DNA of 64,000 nucleotides from positions 1 to 64,000 of the forward strand of contig PNKB01000006.1 of the NCBI GenBank assembly GCA_013997645.1, in the 5' to 3' direction. Shown here one piece after another: positions 43,163-53,020 of the stretch (position 1 is its first letter; the number at the start of each line of letters is the position of its first letter). The notes below the pieces were generated by a model that saw only the letters and a program-made list of their open reading frames with translations, was not told the origin of the DNA and searched no databases. Made by a program: the position numbers and the translations under genes. This DNA comes from Cyanobacteria bacterium PR.3.49. Lineage in GTDB: Bacteria > Cyanobacteriota > Vampirovibrionia > Obscuribacterales > Obscuribacteraceae.

Positions 43163-45025
43163 GTGGAATCAGAAAACCTAGCGCAGGGTGGAATCACCCT
43201 TGTTTGCTTAAAGTGCCAGTCGACCTATCCTGCCGGCACAGCGCAATGTCCTGTAGACGGCGGATTGCTCACGCCTGTTTTGCCCGATCCGCTTTTAGGC
43301 ACGACTTTTGCCGAGAAGTATGAAATTCTGGCTGTGATTGGCCGCGGTGGCATGAGCACTGTGTACAAAGCCCGTCATTCACTGATGGGCAATTTTGTTG
43401 CCATTAAAATTCTCAATTCTCAGCTGGTCACCGACCCGCTGCACATGGAGCGTTTCATCAAGGAAGCAAAAACGCTCAGCGGTTTAAAACATCAAAATAT
43501 CGTTCAAGTTTACGATTTCGGCATTTGGGAAAATGCAAAACCGTATTTGATTACGGAATGCCTGGAAGGCGAAAGTCTTGCCGATATTCTGCAAACGACT
43601 TCTCATTTAACGCCTGAAAGAGGGATTAACATATTCCTGCAAATCTGCGATGGATTGAGCGTCTTGCACAAGAAAGGCATTGTGCATCGTGACTTGAAGG
43701 CAGGCAATATTTTCATCGTTCAGGAAAACGATGCAAGAGACGTAGTAAAAATTCTCGACTTCGGCATTGCCAAAATGCTCGGCGAAGATAATCAAGATCA
43801 GCGTCTTACAAAAGAAGGCGAAGTATTCGGCAGCCCGCTCTACATGAGCCCTGAGCAATGCACCGGCGGCAGTGTAGATGCACGCTCAGACATTTATTCA
43901 TTTGGTTGCGTCATGTACGAATGCCTGACAGGAGCGCCACCGCATGTCGGTGCCACCAGTTTGGAAACTCTCAACAAACAAGTCAACGAGCCGACCTTGT
44001 CACTAAGAGGCATCGCACCGGATCTGACCATACCCGAGCTGATTGATGCGCAAGTAATTAAGGCACTGAGTAAAAATGCATACGAACGACAGCAAAATGT
44101 GGAAGAACTCAAGAAAGGACTTTTGGAAGCGGCAAAGCGTTCGCGACTCTATATAGAATCGCAGCAAAAAGCGGTGTCATATGAGCCCAATCCTTTTGAT
44201 ACCGTAGCCAAAGGCGGTGAAGTCGTCCCGGAAGTGGATGAAGAATTGGTCAAACAAGAAAAGCAGGCAGAGGAAAAGAAAAATCTTCAGTCGCTGGTCC
44301 TCGATGCCATCAGCTTGACCGAAAAACAAGATCGCGAACGCAAGCGGCTCAAACAATATATCTATGGACTTTATGCATTGCTGGCTGGAGGATTGCTGAC
44401 CTGCGCGCTGCTTCTGGCTTGGCCGGGACCGGACGAAGATAAAGGCCCTGTGTATCAAAAGCTGATGTGGCAATTTGAATTGGCTCAAGGTGACGGAGCG
44501 GCCAAGAGTAAAAACTGGCAAGACGCCGAAGAGCACTACAAAAATGCGGCTGCGCAAGCCAAAGGTTTTGGTGATCAGGGCGATCGCTACATCAAATCGG
44601 AATTGGCCTTGCTCAAAGTCTATGAAGAAACAGGGCGATCAAGCCACGCTGCCAAAATCAAAATGAATATTGCCGAGGCTGATACCAAGCGCATCGCGGA
44701 TGCTGCCGCATACGAAGGGACAGAGAGCAAAGCAAAGTCATCTTTCCACACATCACTGGACATTGATGATCTGGATGGTGCTTCTGCAAAAAAATACTCA
44801 GAACACTTCATCAGCGCAGCAAAAGCATATCTGGCAAAAGGAAAGATCGAAGAAGCGCATCGAGCCCTGGAAAGAGCAGTTTTAATCGAAGAAACTCACA
44901 AGGGCATAAACGGCAATCAGGTAGTTGACTGTGCCAAGAAAATATTGGCAGGTTGCAATCAAGAACAGCATAAGCGAGAAGCAACAACGCTGGTCGAGCG
45001 CGCTGAATTAGCCAATAAGAAATAG
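43163..45025 (+). CDS. zinc-ribbon Ser/Thr kinase with membrane helix and TPR-like C-terminus
   Basis: Kinase of 620 residues. An N-terminal zinc ribbon CLKC-x10-CPVD (C15, C18, C29, D32) precedes a PknB-like kinase domain (about 53-320): IGRGGMSTVYKA, AIKIL, HRDLKAGN, LDFGIAKM, GSPLYMSPEQ. HRDLKAGN has A for the usual P. An acidic/coiled segment (about 340-395) and one membrane helix (YIYGLYALLAGGLLTCALLL) follow. The outer C-terminal 190 residues look like TPR or helical repeats. The GTG start has GAGG 7 bases upstream. Its stop abuts that of the next kinase on the opposite strand. Confidence 0.9.
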   Translation: MESENLAQGGITLVCLKCQSTYPAGTAQCPVDGGLLTPVLPDPLLGTTFAEKYEILAVIGRGGMSTVYKARHSLMGNFVAIKILNSQLVTDPLHMERFIKEAKTLSGLKHQNIVQVYDFGIWENAKPYLITECLEGESLADILQTTSHLTPERGINIFLQICDGLSVLHKKGIVHRDLKAGNIFIVQENDARDVVKILDFGIAKMLGEDNQDQRLTKEGEVFGSPLYMSPEQCTGGSVDARSDIYSFGCVMYECLTGAPPHVGATSLETLNKQVNEPTLSLRGIAPDLTIPELIDAQVIKALSKNAYERQQNVEELKKGLLEAAKRSRLYIESQQKAVSYEPNPFDTVAKGGEVVPEVDEELVKQEKQAEEKKNLQSLVLDAISLTEKQDRERKRLKQYIYGLYALLAGGLLTCALLLAWPGPDEDKGPVYQKLMWQFELAQGDGAAKSKNWQDAEEHYKNAAAQAKGFGDQGDRYIKSELALLKVYEETGRSSHAAKIKMNIAEADTKRIADAAAYEGTESKAKSSFHTSLDIDDLDGASAKKYSEHFISAAKAYLAKGKIEEAHRALERAVLIEETHKGINGNQVVDCAKKILAGCNQEQHKREATTLVERAELANKK

Positions 45026-46645
45026 TTATTGCTTTTTGGCTGGAGGCTTGGTGCCGGCAGGAGGCTTTGCCGGTGGCACCGTGGGCGGTGCGGTTTCACT
45101 TTCCGGCTTATTCTGCATAGAAGACATGACGCGATTAATTGACTTTATTACTTCATCGTTGGCCAACACTGCATAACAGCCATAAACAATGACGATTACC
45201 AAGAGCATGCTGAGGGCCTTCTGCAAAGCAGTCAGGCCACCCATGGAATTGCCCATTTGTTCTTTGGCTCGCGAGGAAAAACCGACACTGTGTTCGGTAG
45301 TTTTGTGCAGTGGTCTGTGTGCACCAGGTCTGGTACGGGACTGCTGCAAACCTTTTGGTTCGGAGCCGAGGAGCTGGCGCTGGCAGTTGGCACAGAATTT
45401 AAGCGCTGTCGTCACGGCCGCCCCGCAATAAGGACATTCGCCTTCCAGATCCTCCAGCGCACCTTCAACAGCTTGAGCCAAGGCGTCTCGATCGGGAGCA
45501 CCGCCTTCTGCAGCGGCCGCAATCGTTTCAGCCGCCAGGCGTTCCATTTCATCCGATGTGCGTTTGTGCTCACTGTCGCGAATCGCTTTTGCCTCTTCCA
45601 TCAATCCATGGAATTGCGCTACTTCTTCGCGATGCTTCATAGCTCTGTGCTTAACGCCGTCGCGTTTTACAGCTTCCTGGAATTTCTCGAGAAACTCGGC
45701 GGCGTTTTGATAGCGCTTCTCGGGATCTTTCTCCAGAGCAACATTCAAGACACGTGTCATTTCCGAACACACTTTCATTTCCGGAATGGAAAAATTAAAG
45801 GGAATCGGTGTTGCATATAAGTGACAGTCAAGCATCTCGATTGCCGACTTCGCATTGAACGGCAATTTGAGCGAAAGCGATTCATAAATAACAATGCCTA
45901 AAGAATACAAATCGCTTCTGGGATCGACGACTGTGGATGAAAGGCATTGTTCAGGACACATATACGGTGGGCTTCCGCACACATCACCAACTTTGGTGAT
46001 ATTCAAATGATCCATCCCGCCATCGCCTGACTCGATGATTTTCGACAGACCGAAATCAACAAGTGTGACCCAATCTTCCTGATTATTTTGCTTGCTGAGC
46101 ATGATGTTTTCGGGCTTCAGATCGCGGTGCACCACGCCTGACTCATGCGCGGAGGCGAGTGCATCGAGGACTTGCTCAAAAACGCGACCGGCACGTTCGA
46201 ATGAGAGTGCACCCTCGTCTTTGAGAATATCCTTGAGGCTCTTTCCTTCCAAATAGTCCATAACCAGATAGGGCTGGTTCTGGTACATGCCGAAGTCATA
46301 AAGATTGATGATGTGATGGTGCCTAACGGCGGTGACTGTTTTGGCCTCGCGGTGAAATCGTTTAATCGCTTCCGGCTCGGACACTTTATGCGAATAAAGC
46401 ATCTTTATCGCCATGTCCTTGTCCATATTTTGCTGGCGTGCGCGGTAAACCACACCCATGCCACCACGCCCGATAACACCTTCGATCAAATAGCGATCGT
46501 CCAGAGTAGTGCCGACCAGAGGGTCTTTGGACACCGTTTGCAGCTTTGTTGAATCCGTAGGACAAACGTCTACGGAGTCTTCAAACTCGGTAAAACACTC
46601 AGGGCAGCTCTTCAACGCGCTTTTTGCGCTCCTAGTAAAAGTCAT
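45026..46645 (-). CDS. zinc-ribbon Ser/Thr kinase with second zinc ribbon and membrane helix
   Basis: Paralogue of the kinase at 43163. It has the same start layout: CPEC-x10-CPTD (C14, C17, C28, D31), then VIGRGGMGVVYRAR, AIKML, HRDLKPEN, LVDFGLSKI and a CGSPPYMCPEQ activation segment. After the kinase and a helical linker rich in Glu/Ala (about 320-390) there is a second zinc ribbon CPYCGAAV ... FCANCQ, a polar stretch, and a membrane helix (ALSMLLVIVIVYGCYAVLA). A Pro/Lys-rich tail (PPAKPPAGTKPPAK) ends it. The start (ATG 46645) has a poor Shine-Dalgarno. Confidence 0.9.
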   Translation of the reverse strand: MTFTRSAKSALKSCPECFTEFEDSVDVCPTDSTKLQTVSKDPLVGTTLDDRYLIEGVIGRGGMGVVYRARQQNMDKDMAIKMLYSHKVSEPEAIKRFHREAKTVTAVRHHHIINLYDFGMYQNQPYLVMDYLEGKSLKDILKDEGALSFERAGRVFEQVLDALASAHESGVVHRDLKPENIMLSKQNNQEDWVTLVDFGLSKIIESGDGGMDHLNITKVGDVCGSPPYMCPEQCLSSTVVDPRSDLYSLGIVIYESLSLKLPFNAKSAIEMLDCHLYATPIPFNFSIPEMKVCSEMTRVLNVALEKDPEKRYQNAAEFLEKFQEAVKRDGVKHRAMKHREEVAQFHGLMEEAKAIRDSEHKRTSDEMERLAAETIAAAAEGGAPDRDALAQAVEGALEDLEGECPYCGAAVTTALKFCANCQRQLLGSEPKGLQQSRTRPGAHRPLHKTTEHSVGFSSRAKEQMGNSMGGLTALQKALSMLLVIVIVYGCYAVLANDEVIKSINRVMSSMQNKPESETAPPTVPPAKPPAGTKPPAKKQ

Positions 46646-46776
46646 AGCAATGAAACCGAGAACTCCATACCCCTATATATATGCCGTTAATCTCTTCGCC
46701 TATAGCTGAAATTCGCAAGCCGAAAGGGCGACCGGCGCACAAATTACCAAAAGTTAAGCTAAGAGCCAGTGCCTGC

Positions 46777-47931
46777 TCAGAAGAAGGCGGCGATAACGCT
46801 ATTGCTTACGGGTACGCCTTTGCGAGTCAAGAACAGGCGCCCTTCTGCTCTATCCATCAATCCGGCGGCGCAAAACTGCTCTATTTCGGCGCAAAATCTT
46901 TCGGTCAGGTCAAAGCCGTGCTCCGCTGCAAAAGCAGAAAGGTCGATTCCGCGTCTCAATCTCAAACCGAGCATAATCGCCTCACGGCAGCGCGTTTGTT
47001 CGTCTATGACTTCCACGGTCTCGTCGCCCAACGGATCTCGCATATAGCGCTTCAATGAGCGCCAGTTGGAGCTGCGCACCCCATCCAGGTAGCGGTGAGC
47101 ACTAACACCAAACGCCAAATATTCCGCATTCATCCAGTAAGCCAGATTGTGCCTCGATTGCTTGCCCGGGCGAGAAAAATTCGAGACCTCATAATGCTCA
47201 AACCCGGCATCCTCAAGCGTTTCGACCAAAACTTCGAACATCTGGACATAAGTATTATCGGGCGGATACGCTTCAGCGCCCCGGGGAAAACGAGAATATA
47301 GCGGCGAATTATCAGCTAAATGCAGTCCATAGGCAGAAACATGCAGAAGATTCTTGTAACCGCCGGCGAAGTCTGTGGCACAGGCCAGGCTTTCAGCAAA
47401 ACTGGCCACCGTTTGCGTCGGCAGACCGTACATAAGGTCCAGAGCGACTACTTCAACTCCCGACTCACAAGCAAGCTCCAGTCCATGGAAAGCCTCCTTG
47501 CGTGTATGGTCGCGCCCCATCGCTTTCAGCTCTTCATCTAAGAAGGACTCGACGCCGATTGAAATTCTGTTGATTCCGAGCTCTTGCCAGCGCACGAGTT
47601 TGTCACGCGTGATGGCGTGCGGAGTAGTCTCGATTGTGATTTCCACATCCTGGGCCGGTTGTATATGCGAACGCAATTTTTCCAGCATCGCGCCCAGAAC
47701 GTCAGGTTCAACCAGTCCAGGTGTGCCTCCGCCGAAGAAAATCGAGCGCAATCTGTTTTCTTCCAGGTCGCCGCGCTTATCCTTCAGTGCAATCAGCCTG
47801 TCTTCCATTTCTTTGAGGACTGCCTGTTCATATTCACCGGTCAAATGATCCAGACCAGCAAAGGCCGCAAAATCACAGAAATCGCACTTGTGACTGCAAA
47901 ATGGTATGTGAATGTATGCGTGTGAGACCAT
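46777..47931 (-). CDS. hemW: HemW-type radical SAM protein
   Basis: Radical SAM protein of the HemN/HemW group, 384 residues. HIPFCSHKCDFCDF gives the CxxxCxxC cluster site, GGGTPGLVEPD the next family motif, and the C-terminal HemN-like domain follows. HemW members bind haem and are thought to insert it, and lack the extra HemN cysteine; many are misnamed coproporphyrinogen oxidase. The SAM site is at the very N-terminus, as in HemW. It lies alone, upstream on the same strand as the kinase. Confidence 0.9.
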   Translation of the reverse strand: MVSHAYIHIPFCSHKCDFCDFAAFAGLDHLTGEYEQAVLKEMEDRLIALKDKRGDLEENRLRSIFFGGGTPGLVEPDVLGAMLEKLRSHIQPAQDVEITIETTPHAITRDKLVRWQELGINRISIGVESFLDEELKAMGRDHTRKEAFHGLELACESGVEVVALDLMYGLPTQTVASFAESLACATDFAGGYKNLLHVSAYGLHLADNSPLYSRFPRGAEAYPPDNTYVQMFEVLVETLEDAGFEHYEVSNFSRPGKQSRHNLAYWMNAEYLAFGVSAHRYLDGVRSSNWRSLKRYMRDPLGDETVEVIDEQTRCREAIMLGLRLRRGIDLSAFAAEHGFDLTERFCAEIEQFCAAGLMDRAEGRLFLTRKGVPVSNSVIAAFF

Positions 47932-48093
47932 TGAGTTTATGAATTAATGTCCTGCAAACATTGGCAGCAACAGGGATTTAGATAGGGCTGGCCGAGACGG
48001 CATCCTGGTAGTATGTTAGCTTGAGTAGCCCGACAAGCCCGATCCTTTCAATTTTTCTCTCTAATTCTCTCTCAATTTTTTCGCAATCACGCT

Positions 48094-49251
48094 GTGGCTA
48101 ACTACAAATATGCGCTTTTATTGACTGTGGTGGGACTGATTTCAGCCCCGTACAGCCAGGCTTTTCCGCTCAAAATAATGAAGCCAAGGCCGGAGGCGAC
48201 ACCACAATCTGAAGCGCCACCTCCCTTAACAACCGGCATTCCTGAGGGAAAAATCGAACAAGAGCAACCTAAGCCAGTTCGTGAGCTTTCCAAAACAGCA
48301 TTGCGCAGCCTCTATGATCCGCTCGAATTCGGCGAGAACGATCGCCTGGAGTCGACTAAGGATTTGCACAGAGCACTTGATCTGATCCGCATGCCGCCAC
48401 AGAATTTCGAGCTGAAATCCATAGGCGATCTGATCGTATCGCTGCGCAGAAAAATAACGGACTCGCCACGCAGTGCCGCTCTTCGCATTAGGCTCGGAAC
48501 ATTTCTCTATATCGCCGGCGACTCACAAGGTGCCGGGCAAGAAATTCGACATGCCATCAGTTTCGACCCGAGCAATTATGTCGCCCATGCATTGATGGCC
48601 AAAATTTTGAGTGAGATCGGCGACACCCAGGCCTCGGAATTGGAGTTTAAACAAGCTCTAAAAATAGCTCCCGACCAGGCTTTAGTGCACGTCATGCAGG
48701 CTGAGTGCATGAACTCGCGCGGAGATATGTCGGAGGCGATCAACGAATATCGAAGAGCAATAGGAATACAACCATCGGCGGAGGCACTTTCAGGACTGGC
48801 CGATTGCTTGTTGCAAGCCAGTGATACCATCGGCGCCGTCAAGGCAGCTCGACAGGCCGTATCACTCGATCCCAGTTCGGGACGTGCGCACGTTTCACTG
48901 ACGAAAGCTTTGCTTAAATATGGCGAAAAGGAAACACCGATGAGAACAGCGCGCCAGGCTACCCTGCTCAATCCCACATCCGCCGACAGTCATGTAGTTT
49001 TGGGACAATCGCTTTTTACCCGTGGCGATGTGCGCGGGGCCGTAGAAGAGTTTCGCCAGGCCGTCAGTCTTGATCCGCTCAATGCTCAGGCGCACAACGA
49101 TCTTGGCTATGCCCTCTACAGCAAAGGCGATATGCTTTCTGCCATCAACGAATTTCGATTGGCACTACGAATCAATCCAAGATTAGGTGAGGCAAGAAAC
49201 AATTTGGAAGTGGCCATTTACGGACTGTCCAGCGGAAAACGCAGACAATAA
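48094..49251 (+). CDS. exported TPR-repeat protein
   Basis: Protein of 385 residues with a signal peptide (YALLLTVVGLISAPYSQAFPL). A low-complexity Pro/Glu part (about 28-75) leads to at least seven TPR units, such as HALMAKILSEIGDTQASELEF, GRAHVSLTKALLKYGEKE and AHNDLGYALYSKGDMLSAINEF. GTG start with no strong Shine-Dalgarno. It precedes the secretin gene by about 190 bp, which is like the lipoprotein TPR pilotins (PilF/PilW type) seen with secretins; no lipobox is present, so this is only a suggestion. Confidence 0.78.
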   Translation: MANYKYALLLTVVGLISAPYSQAFPLKIMKPRPEATPQSEAPPPLTTGIPEGKIEQEQPKPVRELSKTALRSLYDPLEFGENDRLESTKDLHRALDLIRMPPQNFELKSIGDLIVSLRRKITDSPRSAALRIRLGTFLYIAGDSQGAGQEIRHAISFDPSNYVAHALMAKILSEIGDTQASELEFKQALKIAPDQALVHVMQAECMNSRGDMSEAINEYRRAIGIQPSAEALSGLADCLLQASDTIGAVKAARQAVSLDPSSGRAHVSLTKALLKYGEKETPMRTARQATLLNPTSADSHVVLGQSLFTRGDVRGAVEEFRQAVSLDPLNAQAHNDLGYALYSKGDMLSAINEFRLALRINPRLGEARNNLEVAIYGLSSGKRRQ

Positions 49252-49443
49252 CGGCACTTCAACTTACTAATTGATTGCAAAATCTACTATGCCAGGTACA
49301 ATTATTGAGGCGAATTCTCAGTGATTTTCGTTTCCGATTTTAAATCTATGCACCGCCGGCGACGCCATAGATTGCTTCCAGAGAAATAACACTTGCACCG
49401 TATCTGGCACCAGGAAAAATCAAGAGGCATTGCCGGGTCAACC

Positions 49444-51609
49444 ATGACCGGACGCAAATTTGCCTTCAGCCTTCTTCTGGCACCGCTGATTTGCGGAATG
49501 GTTTTTCCTATTGCTGTATTGCCAGCGCGTTCGGCTGATGAAGGCAGTCCCGCCGATGCGGCCGCAGACGGCAAAACTCTCAAATTCACACCTGATCCGG
49601 CAAGCAATTCCTCTGCAAATGCCAACGATAGAGATGAGAAGGCAGAAAAAGAAACCAAATCATCGAACCGAGCTATAGCGCAAAATAGCTCTAATTCGGC
49701 GAAAGACACTTCTCTTTCCAATTTCTCCTCTGATCCAAATCCTGAAGAAGCAGCCAGAAAGTTAGCTCAGTCACTGGCTAGAAAGCCGAATGTGACGAGT
49801 GTCTCGGGCACCGTGCAAGTTAGGCGGCCATTTAAGCTATTTGCCTCGCAAGAACTTCTGCACAATATGAGCTTTCGCGACATGCCCGCTCGCGAAGTAA
49901 TCGCAGAGCTGGCGCGCCGCGGCAATCTCAATATCATCATCGATAAGTCGGTGGTTGGAAAGATCACCGGCGACCTGAAAGATTTGACTCTCGATGAAGC
50001 AATGGACACGGTGCTTGCTGCTGCCGGATTGCAAAGCCGCAAAGTAGACAACACTGTCATTGTCGGCTCGCCGCAGGCAATGGTGCAACTGGGTTTGAAC
50101 CGACCGGTAGCGCGCGTTTTCAAACTCAGTTATGCGCATCCATATGATGTGGCGATGCTTCTCAATGCATCCGTTTTCAACCGCGGTTATTTCCCCGACT
50201 TCAATATGGAACTGGATCGCAGCGGCGATCTTGGTGTCGATCCTAATGCAGCCGAGCACGGACTGAAAGAAGAATCAAAAAATAGACAGGTCACCAAGCT
50301 GGACACTGAGCGCAAACTCTTGCGCGGGATCAGCAGAAGCCAGACACAAGAAGGAGTCGGCTTCAACAACGCGGCTGTCGATCCAGGCACCCAGCAAATT
50401 CGCACCTTTCAGGAAGTGCCGGTAGACTACAACGTCGATCCTAATGGCGGCTCTACTATCGTTGTTCCAGATGTGAAAAACAGGCAAGTGCTTGTTGTGG
50501 GAACAGTAGAGGATTGCAACGTTGCAGAAGAAGCAATACGAATTCTCGATCGCCGCCCTCGTCAGGTCCATGTGCAGACGTCACTTGTGGAGCTGACCAA
50601 CCAGGGCATCAGGCAGCTAGCCGCTAACGTGAGCACTCAGGGAAGCGGTGTATCGGCTTCTATTTTGGGCAATTCTGCTGCGCCGCTGGTGCGCTACTTG
50701 CCTGGATTGGGGGGGCAGTCGAACAACATGGCCGGCTCCGGATATCAAGTCACCAACAACATCCAATCCGGACTTCAGCTGCCCTTCACCCAATCGGATA
50801 CGCAGGTAGTGCAGACTGCAAACAGCATCGCACCAGCCTCTAACAGTGTTACAAACTTCGCTCCGGCCAATCCATTTACCGGCTTGATCGGAGCAGTCCT
50901 GCCTGTAGCCGCACAGCAGATAGCCGGTGTTTCATCGGTGCCGGCGGCGCAAACTGGAATCAATTTGCTCACCCTGGGCGGGGGCGCTGGCGGCAGGGCC
51001 AATATCGCCACCCTTCCCACAGCGCTGAACATAAGCCTCAACATGCTTTTGCAAACCAACAAAGCCAAGTTGATCGCCAACCCGTCGGTTGTAGTCGTAG
51101 ACAACACAGAATCACTAATTACACTGGCGCAAGAAGTCGTTCACAAAGTCACATCGACAGTTTCACTGGGCGTCGTCACCACCAACGTCGAGTTGACGAA
51201 AGCCGGAATATTCTTGAACGTTCTGCCAAAAACAACGGAAGACGGCTTCATAACGATGCGCCTGAGACCACAAGTATCGACGCCACTGGGAGCGCCACTG
51301 GTTTTCGGCAACCCCAACTTGAACCCGACCATCGTTACTCTGTTGAATATCCGCGACATCATGTCTCAAGAAGTGCGCGTCAAAGATGGCCAGACGCTCG
51401 TCATCGGTGGTTTGTTCACTGAAAATGAAGCGGCAATTCTGGCAAAGGTACCTTACCTGGCAGAAACACCGGTATTGGGTGCACTTTTCAGAAACAGTCT
51501 CAAGGGACGAAACCGCACGGAATTGATGTTGCTCATCACGCCGAAAATCGTGGAAGACGATCCGAATCCTACACAAGTAACGGACAAGCCCGGCTCGCCA
51601 CTGATGTAG
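49444..51609 (+). CDS. secretin of the GspD/PilQ/CpaC type
   Basis: Outer-membrane ring protein of type II secretion, type IV pili or Tad pili. Signal peptide (FAFSLLLAPLICGMVFPIAVLPARSA), a Ser/Asn-rich spacer, an STN-like domain (FRDMPAREVIAELARRGNLNIIID), N-domain repeats (LSYAHPYDVAMLLNASVFN; VPDVKNRQVLVVGTVEDCNVAEEAIRIL), and the secretin channel near the C-terminus (about 540-725 of the ORF) with VRVKDGQTLVIGGLF and KVPYLAETPVLGALFRN. The spacer loop is rich in Asn/Gly/Pro. I begin it at ATG 49444; the ORF-track start is 17 codons earlier. No pilB, pilM or gspE is nearby. Confidence 0.9.
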   Translation: MTGRKFAFSLLLAPLICGMVFPIAVLPARSADEGSPADAAADGKTLKFTPDPASNSSANANDRDEKAEKETKSSNRAIAQNSSNSAKDTSLSNFSSDPNPEEAARKLAQSLARKPNVTSVSGTVQVRRPFKLFASQELLHNMSFRDMPAREVIAELARRGNLNIIIDKSVVGKITGDLKDLTLDEAMDTVLAAAGLQSRKVDNTVIVGSPQAMVQLGLNRPVARVFKLSYAHPYDVAMLLNASVFNRGYFPDFNMELDRSGDLGVDPNAAEHGLKEESKNRQVTKLDTERKLLRGISRSQTQEGVGFNNAAVDPGTQQIRTFQEVPVDYNVDPNGGSTIVVPDVKNRQVLVVGTVEDCNVAEEAIRILDRRPRQVHVQTSLVELTNQGIRQLAANVSTQGSGVSASILGNSAAPLVRYLPGLGGQSNNMAGSGYQVTNNIQSGLQLPFTQSDTQVVQTANSIAPASNSVTNFAPANPFTGLIGAVLPVAAQQIAGVSSVPAAQTGINLLTLGGGAGGRANIATLPTALNISLNMLLQTNKAKLIANPSVVVVDNTESLITLAQEVVHKVTSTVSLGVVTTNVELTKAGIFLNVLPKTTEDGFITMRLRPQVSTPLGAPLVFGNPNLNPTIVTLLNIRDIMSQEVRVKDGQTLVIGGLFTENEAAILAKVPYLAETPVLGALFRNSLKGRNRTELMLLITPKIVEDDPNPTQVTDKPGSPLM

Positions 51610-51611
51610 CG

Positions 51612-51953
51612 TTATTTCGCCTGACTGTGAAGGTCGAGCGCACTGTATGTGACGATATCGCCTTTCTTGATGTCGATTTTGGCCGACAGCCCTTTGATTT
51701 TATCAATCGATTCCACCGCATTCAGTGGCAGCTTATCGTGCGCGATGCGATCTAGTTTGACGAGTTCGGGGGCAATCTTGTCGCCTGGCTTGATGTCGGA
51801 GGCGGCCAGCACCACAGGTGAAGAATTGCGCCTGTCGATTTCGGCTTGCTCTGCCTGCTTTTGCGGTGCCGTAACAATAATTCCGCCGATAAGCAAAGTC
51901 ATGCCGAGGACATTGCCTAAAATAAAGCCTGTATTGCGGTTCAAAAACGCCAT
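51612..51953 (-). CDS. SAF-domain protein (CpaB/FlgA-like)
   Basis: Small protein of 113 residues: one N-terminal membrane helix (ILGNVLGMTLLIGGIIVTA) and a SAF domain (about 46-105) with VVLAASDIKPGDKIAPELVKL and KIKGLSAKIDIKKGDIV. This matches the first part of CpaB/RcpC of Tad pili, but it lacks the long C-terminal domain of full CpaB. Convergent with the secretin: their stop codons are 2 bp apart. Context with a secretin supports a pilus role; it could also be a standalone SAF protein. Confidence 0.72.
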   Translation of the reverse strand: MAFLNRNTGFILGNVLGMTLLIGGIIVTAPQKQAEQAEIDRRNSSPVVLAASDIKPGDKIAPELVKLDRIAHDKLPLNAVESIDKIKGLSAKIDIKKGDIVTYSALDLHSQAK

Positions 51954-51962
51954 TTCAATCGC

Positions 51963-52949
51963 TCATGAAGTTACAAGCTGACAGCCAGGCAGTGCCTGAC
52001 GCAAGTCATTCAATGCGGACTCCGATACAGTCAGTCCTTTTAGTCCGACACTCTTCAGATTAACAAGGCCGTAAAAAAGATGCAGTCCGGCATCGCTGAT
52101 TTTTGTGTAGGAAACATCCAATTCCGTAAGCTGTGTCATACCACTCAAATGAATGAGTCCAAAGTCAGTAATATTGTTGTCGTCCAGTTCCAATTCCGTA
52201 AGCCCTGTCATGCCGGCCAAATGCTGCATGCCGTCGTCTGTAATCATTGTGCTTTTCAGACGCAGCCACTTTAGTTGATTCATCTGGCTCAGAAATTGCG
52301 AAGCGTTGTCGTCCACTTTCGTATCTTGTAAATCAAGGCTCTGCAATTTTTTCAAACGCGCGAGCGCTTTCAAACCTTGAGAGCCTACATTGATACCCTG
52401 CAGATCGAGGACCTTAAGTTCGGACAATTCAGCCAGACACGCAAGCCCGGTGTCGGAAATTTTGGTTTCTTCCAAATCCAAAACTTCGAGCTTTTTCAAT
52501 CCGGCTAAGTGATGCATTCCTTGATCGGTAAGAGGAATGTGTCCCAATTTCAAAATGCGCAAATTAGTGAGTTTGCGGATGTACCAGAGCAGGCTGTCGA
52601 TATTCTCCGAGCTGGGAATTCCAGCTTCCAGCTTCTTAATTACTCTTGTGTAGCCGAGGTCCAGCTCGATGAGTCCGGTCATGCGCGAAAGATGCGACAT
52701 CGATGCAGAGCTGATGTAAGCGCTGTAGAGGGAAACAGCAGCAAGGTCGTCTGCTCTCAAGGCGTCCAAAGGCGACAGATAAGCGTTGAGCGGGTCATTA
52801 ATAGAAAGCTTGACAAGCGAACCTTCATCAACGGTGACGCGCCCTCGCGCCTGTCCGATGTATTTAACGCCGGTCTCGTCGTTGAGAACGTACAAATCAC
52901 CCAGGGAGCGATCCATGGGGAAAGGCAGCACTCTTTGCTGAGTTGTCAT
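51963..52949 (-). CDS. leucine-rich-repeat protein
   Basis: Protein of 328 residues. About 95 residues of unknown N-terminus are followed by eight to nine LRRs of 24 residues (LTNLRILKLGHIPLTDQGMHHL, LKVLDLQGINVGSQGLKAL, LTELDVSYTKISDAGLHLF), of the cysteine-free GLxxL subtype common in Planctomycetes-like bacteria. No signal peptide. It lies 71 bp after the coiled-coil gene and 9 bp before the SAF gene on one strand. Likely a protein-binding scaffold. Confidence 0.82.
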   Translation of the reverse strand: MTTQQRVLPFPMDRSLGDLYVLNDETGVKYIGQARGRVTVDEGSLVKLSINDPLNAYLSPLDALRADDLAAVSLYSAYISSASMSHLSRMTGLIELDLGYTRVIKKLEAGIPSSENIDSLLWYIRKLTNLRILKLGHIPLTDQGMHHLAGLKKLEVLDLEETKISDTGLACLAELSELKVLDLQGINVGSQGLKALARLKKLQSLDLQDTKVDDNASQFLSQMNQLKWLRLKSTMITDDGMQHLAGMTGLTELELDDNNITDFGLIHLSGMTQLTELDVSYTKISDAGLHLFYGLVNLKSVGLKGLTVSESALNDLRQALPGCQLVTS

Positions 52950-53020
52950 AGAAGTGCTATCGGTGCCTTTGCTGAATTACAGCGCATTACAACTTGCAAT
53001 TGCACCCGAGCTCGGCCGAA

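Noticed and set aside
43123-43323. 66-aa ORF with AGAGG two bases before its ATG, overlapping the kinase start
   Set aside because: The spacing is too short, and it runs out of frame through the conserved zinc ribbon and kinase start of the gene at 43163.
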